This document shows positions 37,701-49,700 of a stretch of 64,000 nt of DNA, piece by piece (positions within the stretch are counted from its first letter, which is position 1; every line of letters begins with the position of its first letter). Source of the stretch: Ditylenchus dipsaci (lineage: Eukaryota; Nematoda; Chromadorea; Rhabditida; Anguinidae); NCBI GenBank assembly GCA_004194705.1, contig SADC01000041.1, positions 62,001 to 126,000 on the forward strand, in the 5' to 3' direction. The translations under genes and the position numbers were made by a program. The notes beneath the pieces are model-generated. The model worked only from the letters and a program-made list of their open reading frames with translations. It had not been told where the DNA came from and searched no databases.

Positions 37701-40700
37701 GCCCGTCTTATAAATTTCCGCTCATTACAATTTAAAAATGACTAAAACTCTTACACTTTTCTCAAAAAAGTGAAAAGTGATTTCTTAACTAATGCTGTTT
37801 AGATCACCTTCTCCAACCACACTGACTGCAACTTCCTGGTCTTATGCAATAAGGAAATAGTGAACGAGTCGGAATATATTGCCTCTCTACTCAATGCCAC
37901 CTGTTATACTTCTCGCTTGCCTAACAAAGACTCTACTGCCCAGCAATCTCCCCCAGTGCACACTAAAAAGGTAGCGGACTCGGGGTATTTGGTGCTACTG
38001 CCCTGCCAACTGATATCAGTCAAACCGCACCAGATGAATAGCAGTAACAATCTGAAGCTCAGTTATGGCACCAAAGTAAGAACACTTTTTATATTTTACA
38101 AAAGTTTCATTTTGCGAAGTTTCGTCGTGACAAGTTTTGCTATGAAAAGTTTGGTCTTGACAAGCCTCCGCTAGCCAGTATGTGCCTAGAGATTGCAGGG
38201 TATTAGTCTTAGATATAAAGGAGGACTGACTTTAGGGGATATTTTGACTAGAAAACGGGATGTCGCGACCTTAAAGGGGCATGCCTAGGGTTGGTTAATT
38301 CTACGTAGAAAGAAAAACACCGTAGAATTCTATGGAATTCTACGTAGAATTCTATAGAATTCTACAAAAATAGTAGAAATAATCATTCAAACAATTGGTG
38401 GTTTTATCATACATGTCAAACCGATAAAATGCTAAAAATTCGATGTTTTACTACCACAGTCCACCCCAGGTTAATTGATCCCCAGGTCAATTAGTCCACA
38501 AGACTTTTATCGCCTCCAAATGCCCAACAAACTATACTGTTAAACTCAACATCGTGTGCCGAAAATGGTTTGTGAAGAATATAATGCTGTTTCAATTATC
38601 CAGCATTTTAATACCCAGTTAGTACCTGGGTAGGCACCCACTTCGGGTGGTCAACCTCAAACTTCAGGACATTTTTCTGAATAAGCATGCGAATCATGCT
38701 ATATTCAGAAATATAGCTATATTCAGAAATAGGGTTGTCGACTTTCGACTTTTAAGTCGAAAGTCGAAAGGTCGAAATTTGGCGCTACTGGCTTATACCC
38801 CCCCCCAAAACAGCTACTTTCTTATACCCCCCCCCCCAATCCTCGGACCTACTGGCTTATACCCCACCCAAAAATCAAGATTTTTAGGAGTGGTCAAAAC
38901 ATATTTTTAAGCAATAATTTCGCCATAAAAGGTCCAGAAAAGCAATTAAAATAGGGTTGAAGGGCTGTATTGGGAGGGGAAGGGACAAAACAGGGGCCAC
39001 TTCTATAGTGCCTATAAGTACCAAAGAGTATTAATTCTCTTAGCGTTGAAGTCACTTTCAAACCCAGCCACTTGTGGTGCACGTAAAAGTATAAGGACTC
39101 GAAATGATCGGACCGATCAGCCGGGTGGATCTCGATGGTTGTCGTGTAAATTTTGGACGGCTGAGCCTCTGGCTCGTAGCCCCAGGCCTGAAGAGGGGGG
39201 AAACCCTTTTCGGTCGCAAAATCAAAGATGTTGAACATAGTTTTGAATACTGGGCCTACCGCATAAATAACTCTGGTATGCATGTTTTTTCATGCATCCA
39301 GAGTCGCTTTCGAGTGATTTGTGTCTAAGGTATGTGGGTGTGCGCATCTCAACTCCAAGCCCCCAAGCCCCCTGCGCACCCGAAGGGGCGCAGGGGCTTG
39401 AGAGTTAGAGATGCGCGCACGCACTTACCTTAGACATGATTCCGAGAAGTACTCTTGATCTAAAAATGCATATAGAGCCTATTTTTGCCACGGCCCGAGT
39501 TGAAAAACATGGCAAAGCAGCTAAAAAAAGTGGCCCCTGTATTATTCCCTTCCCCTCCCAATACAGTCCATAATCCCTTTTAAACTGCTTTTCTGGTCCC
39601 TTTATGGCAAAATTATTGCAAAAAAATGGTTTTTAGACACTCCCAAAAAAGTCGGTTTTTGGGGGGGGTATATGACAGTAGGTCCGATTTTTGGGGGGGG
39701 TATAAGAAAGTAGCTTTTTTGGGGGGGGGTATAAGCCAGTAGCGTCCGAAATTTTTTTAAGGTCGATTTTTGGCCTCGGAGCGAAAATCTGATTTTACAA
39801 CATATACTCAGAATTAAAAGTTGGGTATACATTGTAAAATCAGATTTACACTCCGGTAAAAAAATCTGCCTTAAAAAAATTTCGACCTTTCGACTTAAAA
39901 GTCGAAAGTCGACAACCCTATTCAGAAATATATCATGCTATCATTATTGCAAATTGATTCTTAGAACGTTTTGTAATGAACGAAACCCGGTTTGAACTTA
40001 TCAACACCTGAAAAACTAAGATAGTATTTCCTCCTCCAGGTAGACGTCCAGCTGGGCAGCTTGAGTACATCCTGAAAATTTGGCGACAGGATACTAATTT
40101 GTAATCTTCACTTATGTACTCAGGGCATCGTTTTAAGCGAGAGAGAACTGTTCGTTTGCCCGTTCCGAAAAATTCCCTCAAATTTGGCGTCGATCAGCTC
40201 GGGTAAGGTACCCACCCAGGGTATTGAGATTCTAAATTGTCAAAACAGCATTTTTGTCTCATGTAATTTTTGTCTCACGTTTTCAGCACAAGATTTTGCG
40301 TTAAATAGTTGCTAAGCGCACTGCGATAGTTCGAAAATTTGTTTTTCTTCTTTCTACGATTTCCATGTATGCGTAGAAATAAGCGTAGAAAAACCGTAGA
40401 GTTCTTCGTAGAATTCTACGTCACCCAACCCTAGGCATGCCCACTACAATAATAGGTGGTGCCCGGGAACTCAATTTTTTTCCTAATCATTGAACTTCTG
40501 TACGGATTTTTTAACTTGGTTTCTTACAAAACAAGGCCTGGAATGAAATTCTAGGCCTTGTTTTGTTAGAAACCAAGTTGAAAAATCCGTACAGAAGTTC
40601 AATGATTAGGATGATTATCTTATTCAATGGTTGTCTGCAAATTTTGCGAGAAAAACAAAAGTTCTCAAAAAACTCCGAAAATTTCCCGAAAGCCAGGACT

Positions 40701-43700
40701 TTTTCAGACTTTTCGTTTTTTTTCGCAAATTTTGCAGGTACAGTCATATACAACCTTATACTCAAAATATAGCCCTGCTTTCTAGTATCATTTTGAGTTT
40801 TAAACTTGTATATCATCATATTTACTAGAACACCGGTAAAAACGTGAATTTCGAAACAGTTCCCAAAACTACCAGGACCCTCCTGAATTGGACCAGGGCA
40901 AATTTTTTCGAAAAAAAAAAATTCATTTCGAAACTTTGATCTGATGTGTTTTTTGTCGGGTGGAATCCACCATTGCACGTGGAATCCATTTTATCGGTTT
41001 TGACATCCATGGCGTGGATTCATGGTAACTTTGATCAGTGTAAAAAATAAGAGATCAAAAATAAAAATCGTATTAACTTAAGCTTGCAAAATTCCACTTT
41101 CTAGTCAAAATGACCTCCCCTCTAAAGTCTGTTCTCCTTGAAAAATATTATTTCTTGTATGAGGCTTGTCGAAAGGAGGCAACTAGTATTCCCCTACTCT
41201 CTTAAAGGGTATCCTCACCTGTTTACATTTGTCCCCGCCAATTCAAAAAAAATTCCTAATCATTAAACTTCTGTATGGATTTTTCAGCTCGATTTCTAAC
41301 AAAACTTTACCCTAAATTAGTTTTTAGGCCTTGTTTTGTTAGAAACCAAGTTAGAAAATCCGTATAGAAGTTTAATATTAGGAAAATCGGGAACAAATTT
41401 AAACAGGTGAGCATGCCCCTTTAATAAAGCCCTCATCTCCTCTAAGTTACTATTCTAGAGTTTTAATGGCGAAAAACGGGACGCAACCGATCCGCCAACG
41501 GCAAAACTCGCCAACGAAAAATTCGATTTAACGGCCTTCTATGGCCGGTCCCAAGGGGCAGTTAAATCGAATTTTTTGTTGGCGAGTTTTGCCATTGCCG
41601 AGTTTTTCGTTGGCGAGTTTTGCTGCTGGCGAGATTTGACGTTGGTGAGTCTTTTAGGCTGGCGAGTTTTTTTTTTGGCGTTGGCAAGTTGGTTGCGTTC
41701 CAAAAAAATTGATCGAAAATTGTCTTTAGAGTTTTCTAGAAAAGAGAATTGAGGGGAGTGTTTTGGTACTATTGCTAAAAATTATGGATTTTCATTTTAC
41801 AAAATGTTCAAAAGCAGAAAAGTGCTTGAAATTTTTAAAAATTTTGCAAATTACCAGAATACGGAGGAACTAAAAACATCCATCACTTACCTTGTTCATG
41901 TTGCAGACAACCCTGGAGCACTACATCACCGCCAACAACATCTATTTGATCAGTGAAAGCCGGTGTGTTCTTGAAGCCAACAGAGTGCGCTTTGAAAAAG
42001 CTGTGGAAAAGTTTGTCAACTCAGACAACAATACTGTCCGTCTGGAAATGGTTGATGACTTCTGCTCCTGCAACGATGAACTGTTTGAGGAAGTGAGTGA
42101 GCTCAAGCGACTGGCTTTTGAGACTGTTCAGGAAGTGTGGGCATACGCCAGGGACTTGGGTCAGTATGTGTTGAATGGTCGGAGGATGGAGGAATTGGAC
42201 AAAAATGAATACGACTCTCTGAAAGCCACACTACTTCAAGCTTGGAACGCTGCTTTTGAGGTGGGTTTAAAATGAAACTTTTTTAAAAAAGACTTATTAA
42301 TGGATTTCACCAGGATCGTAAACGAGCTGATAATTTTTTTCGGATGGATTTTTTTTTAAATTGTTCTGCCAAGCCATTTGGCTTTACAAAAAAATCACAC
42401 CCGACTTTCCGATTTGACTCAATTATACGAAAACTTTGGTTTTTAGTCATGCGTGCAGTCAGAAAACACGCAATTTCAAAAATGCCCTACAATTAAATGG
42501 TTTTAAATTTCCATAGTTGATTGCATTGCCCATGGTACGTGCCTCACAGTGATTCAAAACTCAAAAAGCTAATTGGTTCATTTTTAGACAAAATTCCAAG
42601 ATTTTTGAAAGACTCTGAAATTCTCGGGGTTTTTCTTTTTATTATTTTTGGCTTACTAATATAATTTTGTGCGAAAAATCAACTTTTTTAAACAAAATGA
42701 CGCCCTCTCAACCGTATACCACACATACCAGGGGCCTATTCCAACAGTTGAAAGTTGAAAGTTGAAAGTAGAAAGTTGAAAGTTGAAAGTTGAAAGTGAA
42801 AGTGTTCCAACACTTGAAAGTGAAATTTGTGAAAGTTGAAAGTTGAAAGTAGAAAGTTGAAAGTGAAAGTGTTCCAACACTTGAAAGTGTAAAGTTGAAA
42901 GTTGAAAGTAGATGGTAAAAATCGGTGGGTTAAAATAGGTGGTCCGATTTTTTGTGAAAGTTGAAAGTAAAATTTTTTTTCGGTTTTGGTCATTTCTAGA
43001 TGCAATTTTTGCGTAGAATCCAAATTTGTGGGTATTTTTTACGATTTCGATATGTTATTCGGATCTTTTCATTATTTTTCAACCTCGAGTAGTAACAGGG
43101 AATACCTATAAAGTGGTACCCACACATCATTATTGTTATCAATTTACCCACAGTACCCTTGTCTTAATCCATTATCAGTAACCATGGGGTCCCATTTAGG
43201 CGGAATTGCGGAATTTAAATTTCTTAGTTTGAACCAACCAAACCAAGTGGTCGTCCACTTGGATCAAATTTTTTTCACGTTTTTAATTTTCCAAAACCTG
43301 TTTTCTGGACTAATTCGGGGGTGCTGGAGATGGTTTGATAGTGGTAAAATTCCGTTTTCTCGGGTATTTTTTGAGTTTTGACGTATAATTGATTTTACCA
43401 AAACTCGACTTTACCAAAACTCAAAAAATACCCGAGAAGACGCCATTTTACTATTATCAAACCATCTTCAGCATGCCCGAATTAGTCCAGAAAACAGGTT
43501 TTGGAACATGAAAAACGTAAAAAAAATTTCGCACCAAGTGGACGACCACTTGGTTTGGTTGGTTCGAACTGTAAAATTTGAATTCCCACAAAATGTACGA
43601 ATTTAAAAATTTAGAAATATATAGGAGGAAGTGAAAGTTGACAGTTGAAAGTGAAAGTTGAAAGTGAGTCACTTTCAATTGTTGGAACACCATCAACTTT

Positions 43701-46700
43701 CAACTTTCACTTTCAACTTTCAACTTTCACTTTCTACTTTCAACTTTCAACTCTTGGAACACTTTCACTTTCAACTTTCAACTTTACACTTTCAACTTTC
43801 AACTGTTGGAATAGGCCCCAGGGGGCAGGAGCAGCCTGTGTCAAATCAAATTGTGCCACCGCAAATTGTCCCAAATTACACTGTGCCCAATTTGAATTGT
43901 GCCAAAATCAAATTGTGTCTAAATCAAACTGCATCAAAATAAAAATAAAAGAATGAAATAAAAAGAATAAAAATTTGATGATTTTAGAGTGAAATGTATT
44001 AAAATCGCGACACAATTTGCGCTGGCACAATTTGATTTTGGCACGATTTGTGGTGGCACAATTCGAATTGCCACAATTTGAATTTGGCACAATTTGCGGT
44101 GGAACAATGCGATTTGCACAGGTGGTTCCTGCCCGTACCAGGCGCCTTTTTTTGAGCGAATATTCCTTAGCGGTAGTCTGCCTCGGAGCAGTCTCTATTA
44201 GAAACATTCTAAATAATTTCGTTCAAATCAAAGAGATACAGCATGTCGAAAGGCTTGACCCATAAAAAGGGATAGTCCAGGTCTCACCACAACAAAAAAG
44301 GGTAAACCTGAAAATCCTAATAAGCATAAACATCCTTTTTGTAGATTCTTCTTTCCGCAAAAAAGTAAAAAAAAAATCATTGTTTTCGCGGCAATTTTTC
44401 AAAGAAATTTTGCCCTGCAATTGAAACGGCAATTTGATATTTTATGTTTAGTGTCACAAAGAGTTATCCCGGATTGTCTCGCTGTCCATGCACAAGGATT
44501 TTTGCCAAGAGCTGGTCAACTGTGTCAACCAGTGGAGCAGTTTTGTGAACGAGACCATCAAGGAGAGCAAGGCTGCGCCTAGATGGGCCATGACTCCACT
44601 GAACTACTTGCTCTCTATGCCCAGCCATATTTTCAAGACTCAACACGGCCTAACTAAAATGAAGATCCAAGTGGAGTGCCAAGTGAGTCAAACATGTCAA
44701 TTTTGTCGTAAATTATTTGATTTTTTAGAAATTGACCGATTCTATCAAGTCTTGCATGGAGAACATGCGCACAAGTTCCCTACCAGGTATTTGTATTTCG
44801 TAGGTATGAAAATGCTTCCAAATTCTTTTGTTTACAGAGCAAACCTCGGACACACAGCTAGAAGATAAACAAAGCTCGGGCTGCTCTTTCACTGATGAAT
44901 TAGGTCATCTCAATTTGGAAGAATATCTTGACTCCAAGAAAATGAGTGTGGCAGATCGTTTGAAGAAGGGAGTGGACAATTTGGAGGAACGTAGGCAAGA
45001 ACAACTGCTGGTAAATTTCAATCTAGATTAAAAGAGCTGATGAATTCACACCAGATCCACTAACTGTCAATATTTTTATCTCTTCCAAATTTTTTTCGGG
45101 AAGACAATTAAAAATTGCCCCATTTTCCTGAAAAGTTGCCCCATTTTCGAATTTCCAATCAAAAAGCAGAAAAGTTGCCCCATTTACCATAAAAGTTGCC
45201 CCATTTGCCGGAAAAGTTGCCCCATTGGCCGGATTTTCAAATTCACGATCTCTTATACTGTCATTACATTGTTTTACATACTAGTAGCTCTCAAAGTTTT
45301 ACAGCACCACTCAAAACAACAACTGACTTTATTCAACAACAATTGACAACACTTAAAAGACAACAAATTCAATAACATAAATCAGTCAATAACCAGGGCG
45401 CTTCCCTCTCTTGCCCTGCGCTTTCTTCCTCGCTTCCTCTTCTCTCCTAGCGGCACATCGGTAATTCTTCTGGATACTCCTGCAGTCCATCTCTGCACAT
45501 CATCATCAAGGAATGTTTGCAGAAGAAACGATCTTTCATCCCTTGGAAGCAATTGCATTTATACAGCCCTGGATAGAGAGTGGACGGCTCGACCAAATAA
45601 GCACACGTTCGAAGTTCTTTGTAGCGCTCCCACCCGTCAGCAGCTGAGAAGTTTGCCAGATCCTGCACCATCTGCCAGTCAATCGCCTCCCGATGCGCTC
45701 CTCTGATTGGACGAGGTATTGTTCTCCTTCCGCAATCACTCTCGGCTGACTTTGCTCAAGTCTCCAGGCGTCAAAGAATTCGTCCATCGTCGGTATAGGG
45801 AACATGGCCGGCTAAACTAACGTGAACAAGATGGCAAAACAACATGAAATGTCCAAATGGGGCAACTTTTATGGTAAATGGGGCAACTTTTCTGCTTTTT
45901 GATTGGAAATTCGAAAATGATGCAACTTTTCTGGAAAATGGGGCAACTTTTCCGGCAAACGGGGCAATTTTTATTATATTTCCTTTTTTTCGCTGTTTAA
46001 TTAATGGAAACATAAGACTTTTTCGCCCTTCCGAAGGTCGATCCTGATTAGGGGGCGGATTATAAATAATAAATTTTAATTTACTTTGGTCAGAGACAGG
46101 TTGAAAAACCAATTCACACTGGTCAAATATGAATTTTTCACAAAAATTTACCCCTGAATTTGGGAAAAAACTATAGTTCATACAGTCAAGCCTATATTCA
46201 ACGGCCAGCAACTCAGCATTGTCTGACACTTTTCTTATCAGCTTTTTCAAGTTTTTTGCCAAGTCTGTTTTGACAGTCTGGTCCCAAATCTTGCAAGGAT
46301 TTCGGCTTGTTAAATCAATGTTTGACTGTATACTTAGGGAAATAGGATCTTAGATTTAAAAACCACATGCAAAATAGGATGACCAGAAGACATTTCGAAC
46401 TCCCAGCTAAATTTTTCAAGCGCAATGTGGGCTGCGAAACTTAGCTAAGAGTTCGAAATATTCGGTCATCGTAAATAGCTTTTGACTTTTTTTAGAATGA
46501 GCGTAAAATCGGACAAGTAGTGGAGACGAAAACCAGTCATGACTTCAACTCTTTCTTCTTTCCTTCCAAAAAAGCACCGTTTGAGTGGCAACGGTTGGAG
46601 AACCGAAATTTGGGTAAATTTTACTAAAGTTACTTGACTCATACACCGCATTTCTTCTAATCCTCCCCCACGTGAAATAATAAGATCACACAATTTTCAT

Positions 46701-49700
46701 TCAACTGGTCAGAAACTTTTGTTTTCTAAATTTTCTAAGCTCTGCAAAAATTGATGTTGAAGAATAAGGGTAAGGGCGACAATGCGGAAACCGAAAAGGA
46801 CACAAAAGGTTGATCGGGGATTCCGTGTTATTTTTGGGAATGCCGTTGGAGTGCTGCAAAATAAAGTAACTCAAAATAAATTAACAAATAAAGCACGAAC
46901 TGGCACATCCGAATATTTTTATTATGTGTGAACGGAAATGCAGAATTTCGTCGGATTTTCGTCTCGTCTAAAAACTACAGTCAAATCTCTCCATAGTGTT
47001 CAGCTCGCTATAGTGATCAGGTAGTGATCAAGTTTTTGTTTATGATTTGGTTGATCCACATAGGAATTAAGCCAACCCGACCCTCCGTCATATTGATCGC
47101 TCTCCATGGTGATCAGATTTGGTCGGTCCCCTAGTGACTACTATGGAGAGAGTCGAGAAAGTAAAAAGTGCTTAGTAAATCTATCAAACCTCCGCCAGGC
47201 ATTTCAGAAAAGCGAAAATTTGCGACTATCTTTAAAAAGGGCGTGAATATATAAAGCGTGGAAAAGGATTAGAGAGAATACAGCAAGCTACTTTTATAGA
47301 AGGCTTTTTCTTGGGCCAAAAATATTTTTTTTGGCCCAAGAAAAGTTTTTTTTGGTAAGGATTTTGGTTTTGTCTAATAAGCTTTGAATTTTTCAACTTT
47401 TTTTAAAAAATGAGTACACCATTGTATAGCCCTGCGATTCTAGTTACTAAAAAAGTATAGTTTACTGAATCATCTCTAAGAAATGAAACACAATAAGGTA
47501 AAAGTATGCGGGCAGGAGTAAGATGCGGCAAATCACATTGCGACAAATCAAATTACGGCAAAATCAGATTGCGGCAAATCAGATTGCGACAATTCAAATT
47601 GCGACAAATCAAATTGCGGCAAAATGAAATTGCGGCAAAATCAAATTGCGACAATTCAAATTGCGGCAAAATCAAATTGCGACAATTCAAATTGCGGCAA
47701 AATCAAATTGCGACAATTCAAATTGCGGCAAAATCAAATTGCGGCATAAGTGGGAGGGTCACATTGGGCTGCTATTTGGGTTGATCGTTATTTTATACGT
47801 TAGGTATTTTCGTTTACTTTGTGAGTAAATATTTGTATATCATTTTTTCGCTTTCCTCCTGGCCTAAATTTACTTCTTTGCTTCTTTCAGCTATGGAAAA
47901 CTGCACTATACTACCGTATTTTCTCTATTAATGAACCCGGGTTCATTATTTTTCAACCCTCCAAAAATGTTGAAATTGTAAATCAAAAATGGCCCTAACT
48001 CTGAAATCCTAGTCAAAAAATCGAGGGGGGGTTCATTATTAGAGAGGGGTTCATTAATAGAGAAAATACGGTATATACTATTTGATTGTTTGCTGATTTT
48101 TGTACAGCTAGTCAATTTTTTTGGTTTCTAGCAAAATCTCATCTCACAAACAAGCCTGTTTAGACGGCAGCTTATTGAGACCACATAGTGGTGGCAGATT
48201 AAGCATTACTTGAAAGTTTCAAATTTGATTACTGCAATTTAAATTGTCGCAATATGATTTGCCGCAATTTGATTTTGCCGGAATTTGAATTGTCGCAATT
48301 TGATTTTGCCGCAATTTGAATTGTAGCAATTTGAATTGTCGGAATTTCATTTTGCCGCAATTTGAATTGTCGCAATCTGATTTGCCGCAATCTGATTTTG
48401 CCGCAATTTGATTTGTCGCAATGTGATTTGCCGCATCTTACTCCTGCCCAAGTATGCAGCAAATACAGTCGGACCTCGCTATAGTGCGACCCCACTATAG
48501 TGCGACTTCCACTATAGTGCGAGTTCAGGACTAGTTTGGTTGGTTTTGCCCCAAATAAGGCTGACTAGACCTCCAATATAGTGCGACCCCACTATAGTGC
48601 GACTTCCACTATAGTGCGAACCTGACGCGGTCCCGACAAATAAAACGACCCTCGATATAGTGCGATTCATAAAAATTTATGTTAAAAATCACAGGATTTT
48701 GAATTCCCGCCGAAAAATCAATTATTGGTACAGTCGCAAACAACTACTAAGATACTCATTCTTCTTTTAGTCTCTGACGTGTAACGCCATCGTAATTTTT
48801 ATGGCTAGGGGAAGATTGCCAAAAACGAAAATTGCCAAAAACGAAAATTGCCAAAACGAAAATTGCCAAAACGAAAATTGCCATGACAAATGAAAGCTTA
48901 GTGAATACGAACATATACCACTCAGTTCCACGTAACGTACCCTTCATTTATCTATTCGTCTAAAAATGACTTAAGTCAAACCTAGATATAGTGACTCCTA
49001 CAATATAGTGACACCTCAAAGTCAAGAAAAATGTCGTTTTGGCAAAACATACGTTTGGCAATTTTCGTTTTTGGCAATCTTCCACTAGCCATTTTTATTA
49101 TTTTAGTTATTTTGCAATGAGCACTCCTAACAAAAGTCGCGCTTCTTCACAGTCCTTTGATTGTTTATTGTTCATTTTGTTAATTTGTTCTTGTTATGGT
49201 TGTTTTACGAATGAAACTTTGATTTAATGCAGCGTTTTGAATGATAAGCTCGATATACAGTGGAATCTCCCATTAACATCCCCCCCCCCAATTAACATAA
49301 ATCTCTCATTAACATAACGCTGGTGTCGGTCCCTTTCAATTGATCTTCTATATAATTTACCCTCCCATTAACATAAACTTCCCATTAACATGATGGTTTT
49401 GCCGGTCCCTTGGCGTTATGTTGATGGGAGATTTGACTGTAGTGCGAACATTGTTTTCAAATGGTTTGAAGACCCTCGATATAGTGCGACTCCCACTATA
49501 GTGCGAGTTTGGGCTGACCCCAAGGGGTCGCACTATAGCGAGGTTCGACTGTAGTTGTTTTGATTTGCTTCATACTTTTGTCTTTTTGTGTCACATTTTT
49601 GAAAGATAATGCTATAAATAATACTTTTTTAGAAACCAAATCACAGGGCTATATGATGGTGTACTCACTTTGAAAAAAAGCTGAACAATTCAAAGTTAAT

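Larger units (their letters stand above)
38286..40433. mobile_element. Nest level 2: hAT-like element
   Basis: The exact 8-bp duplication GGCATGCC (38278-38285 and 40434-40441) flanks ends TAGGGTTGGTTAATTCTACG and TCACCCAACCCTA. Near the ends, TAGAATTCTACG words are repeated. No transposase is seen. It contains level 3. Confidence 0.85.
38275..40615. mobile_element. Nest level 1: TTAA MITE, split and 3'-truncated
   Basis: TTAA (38271-38274) precedes AGGGGCATGCC. The family sequence resumes after the inner insertion at 40434 (ggcatgcccac, then gtgcccgggaactcaa) and stops near caatgattagg. Compare the complete 28732-28958. Everything from 38286 to 40441 is a later insertion plus its duplication. 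Confidence 0.7.
48466..49551. mobile_element. Pogo-like element, word ACTATAGTGCGAC
   Basis: The ends CAGTCGGACCTCGCTATAGT and inverse ACTATAGCGAGGTTCGACTG are flanked by TA. The word CACTATAGTGCGAC recurs inside both ends. Two younger elements lie within it. Confidence 0.85.

Noticed and set aside
42656..43956. ORFs of repetitive protein (FQLSTFNFQLS, and in other arrays CGKSHCDKSNCGK-type)
   Set aside because: These are translations of the tandem words in foldback arms. They start and stop with the arrays and have no splice or homology support.
47510..48449. Regularly spaced short repeats resembling a CRISPR array
   Set aside because: The units are inverted between two arms, have no unique spacers, and are bounded by element ends and an 8-bp target duplication in a eukaryotic genome.
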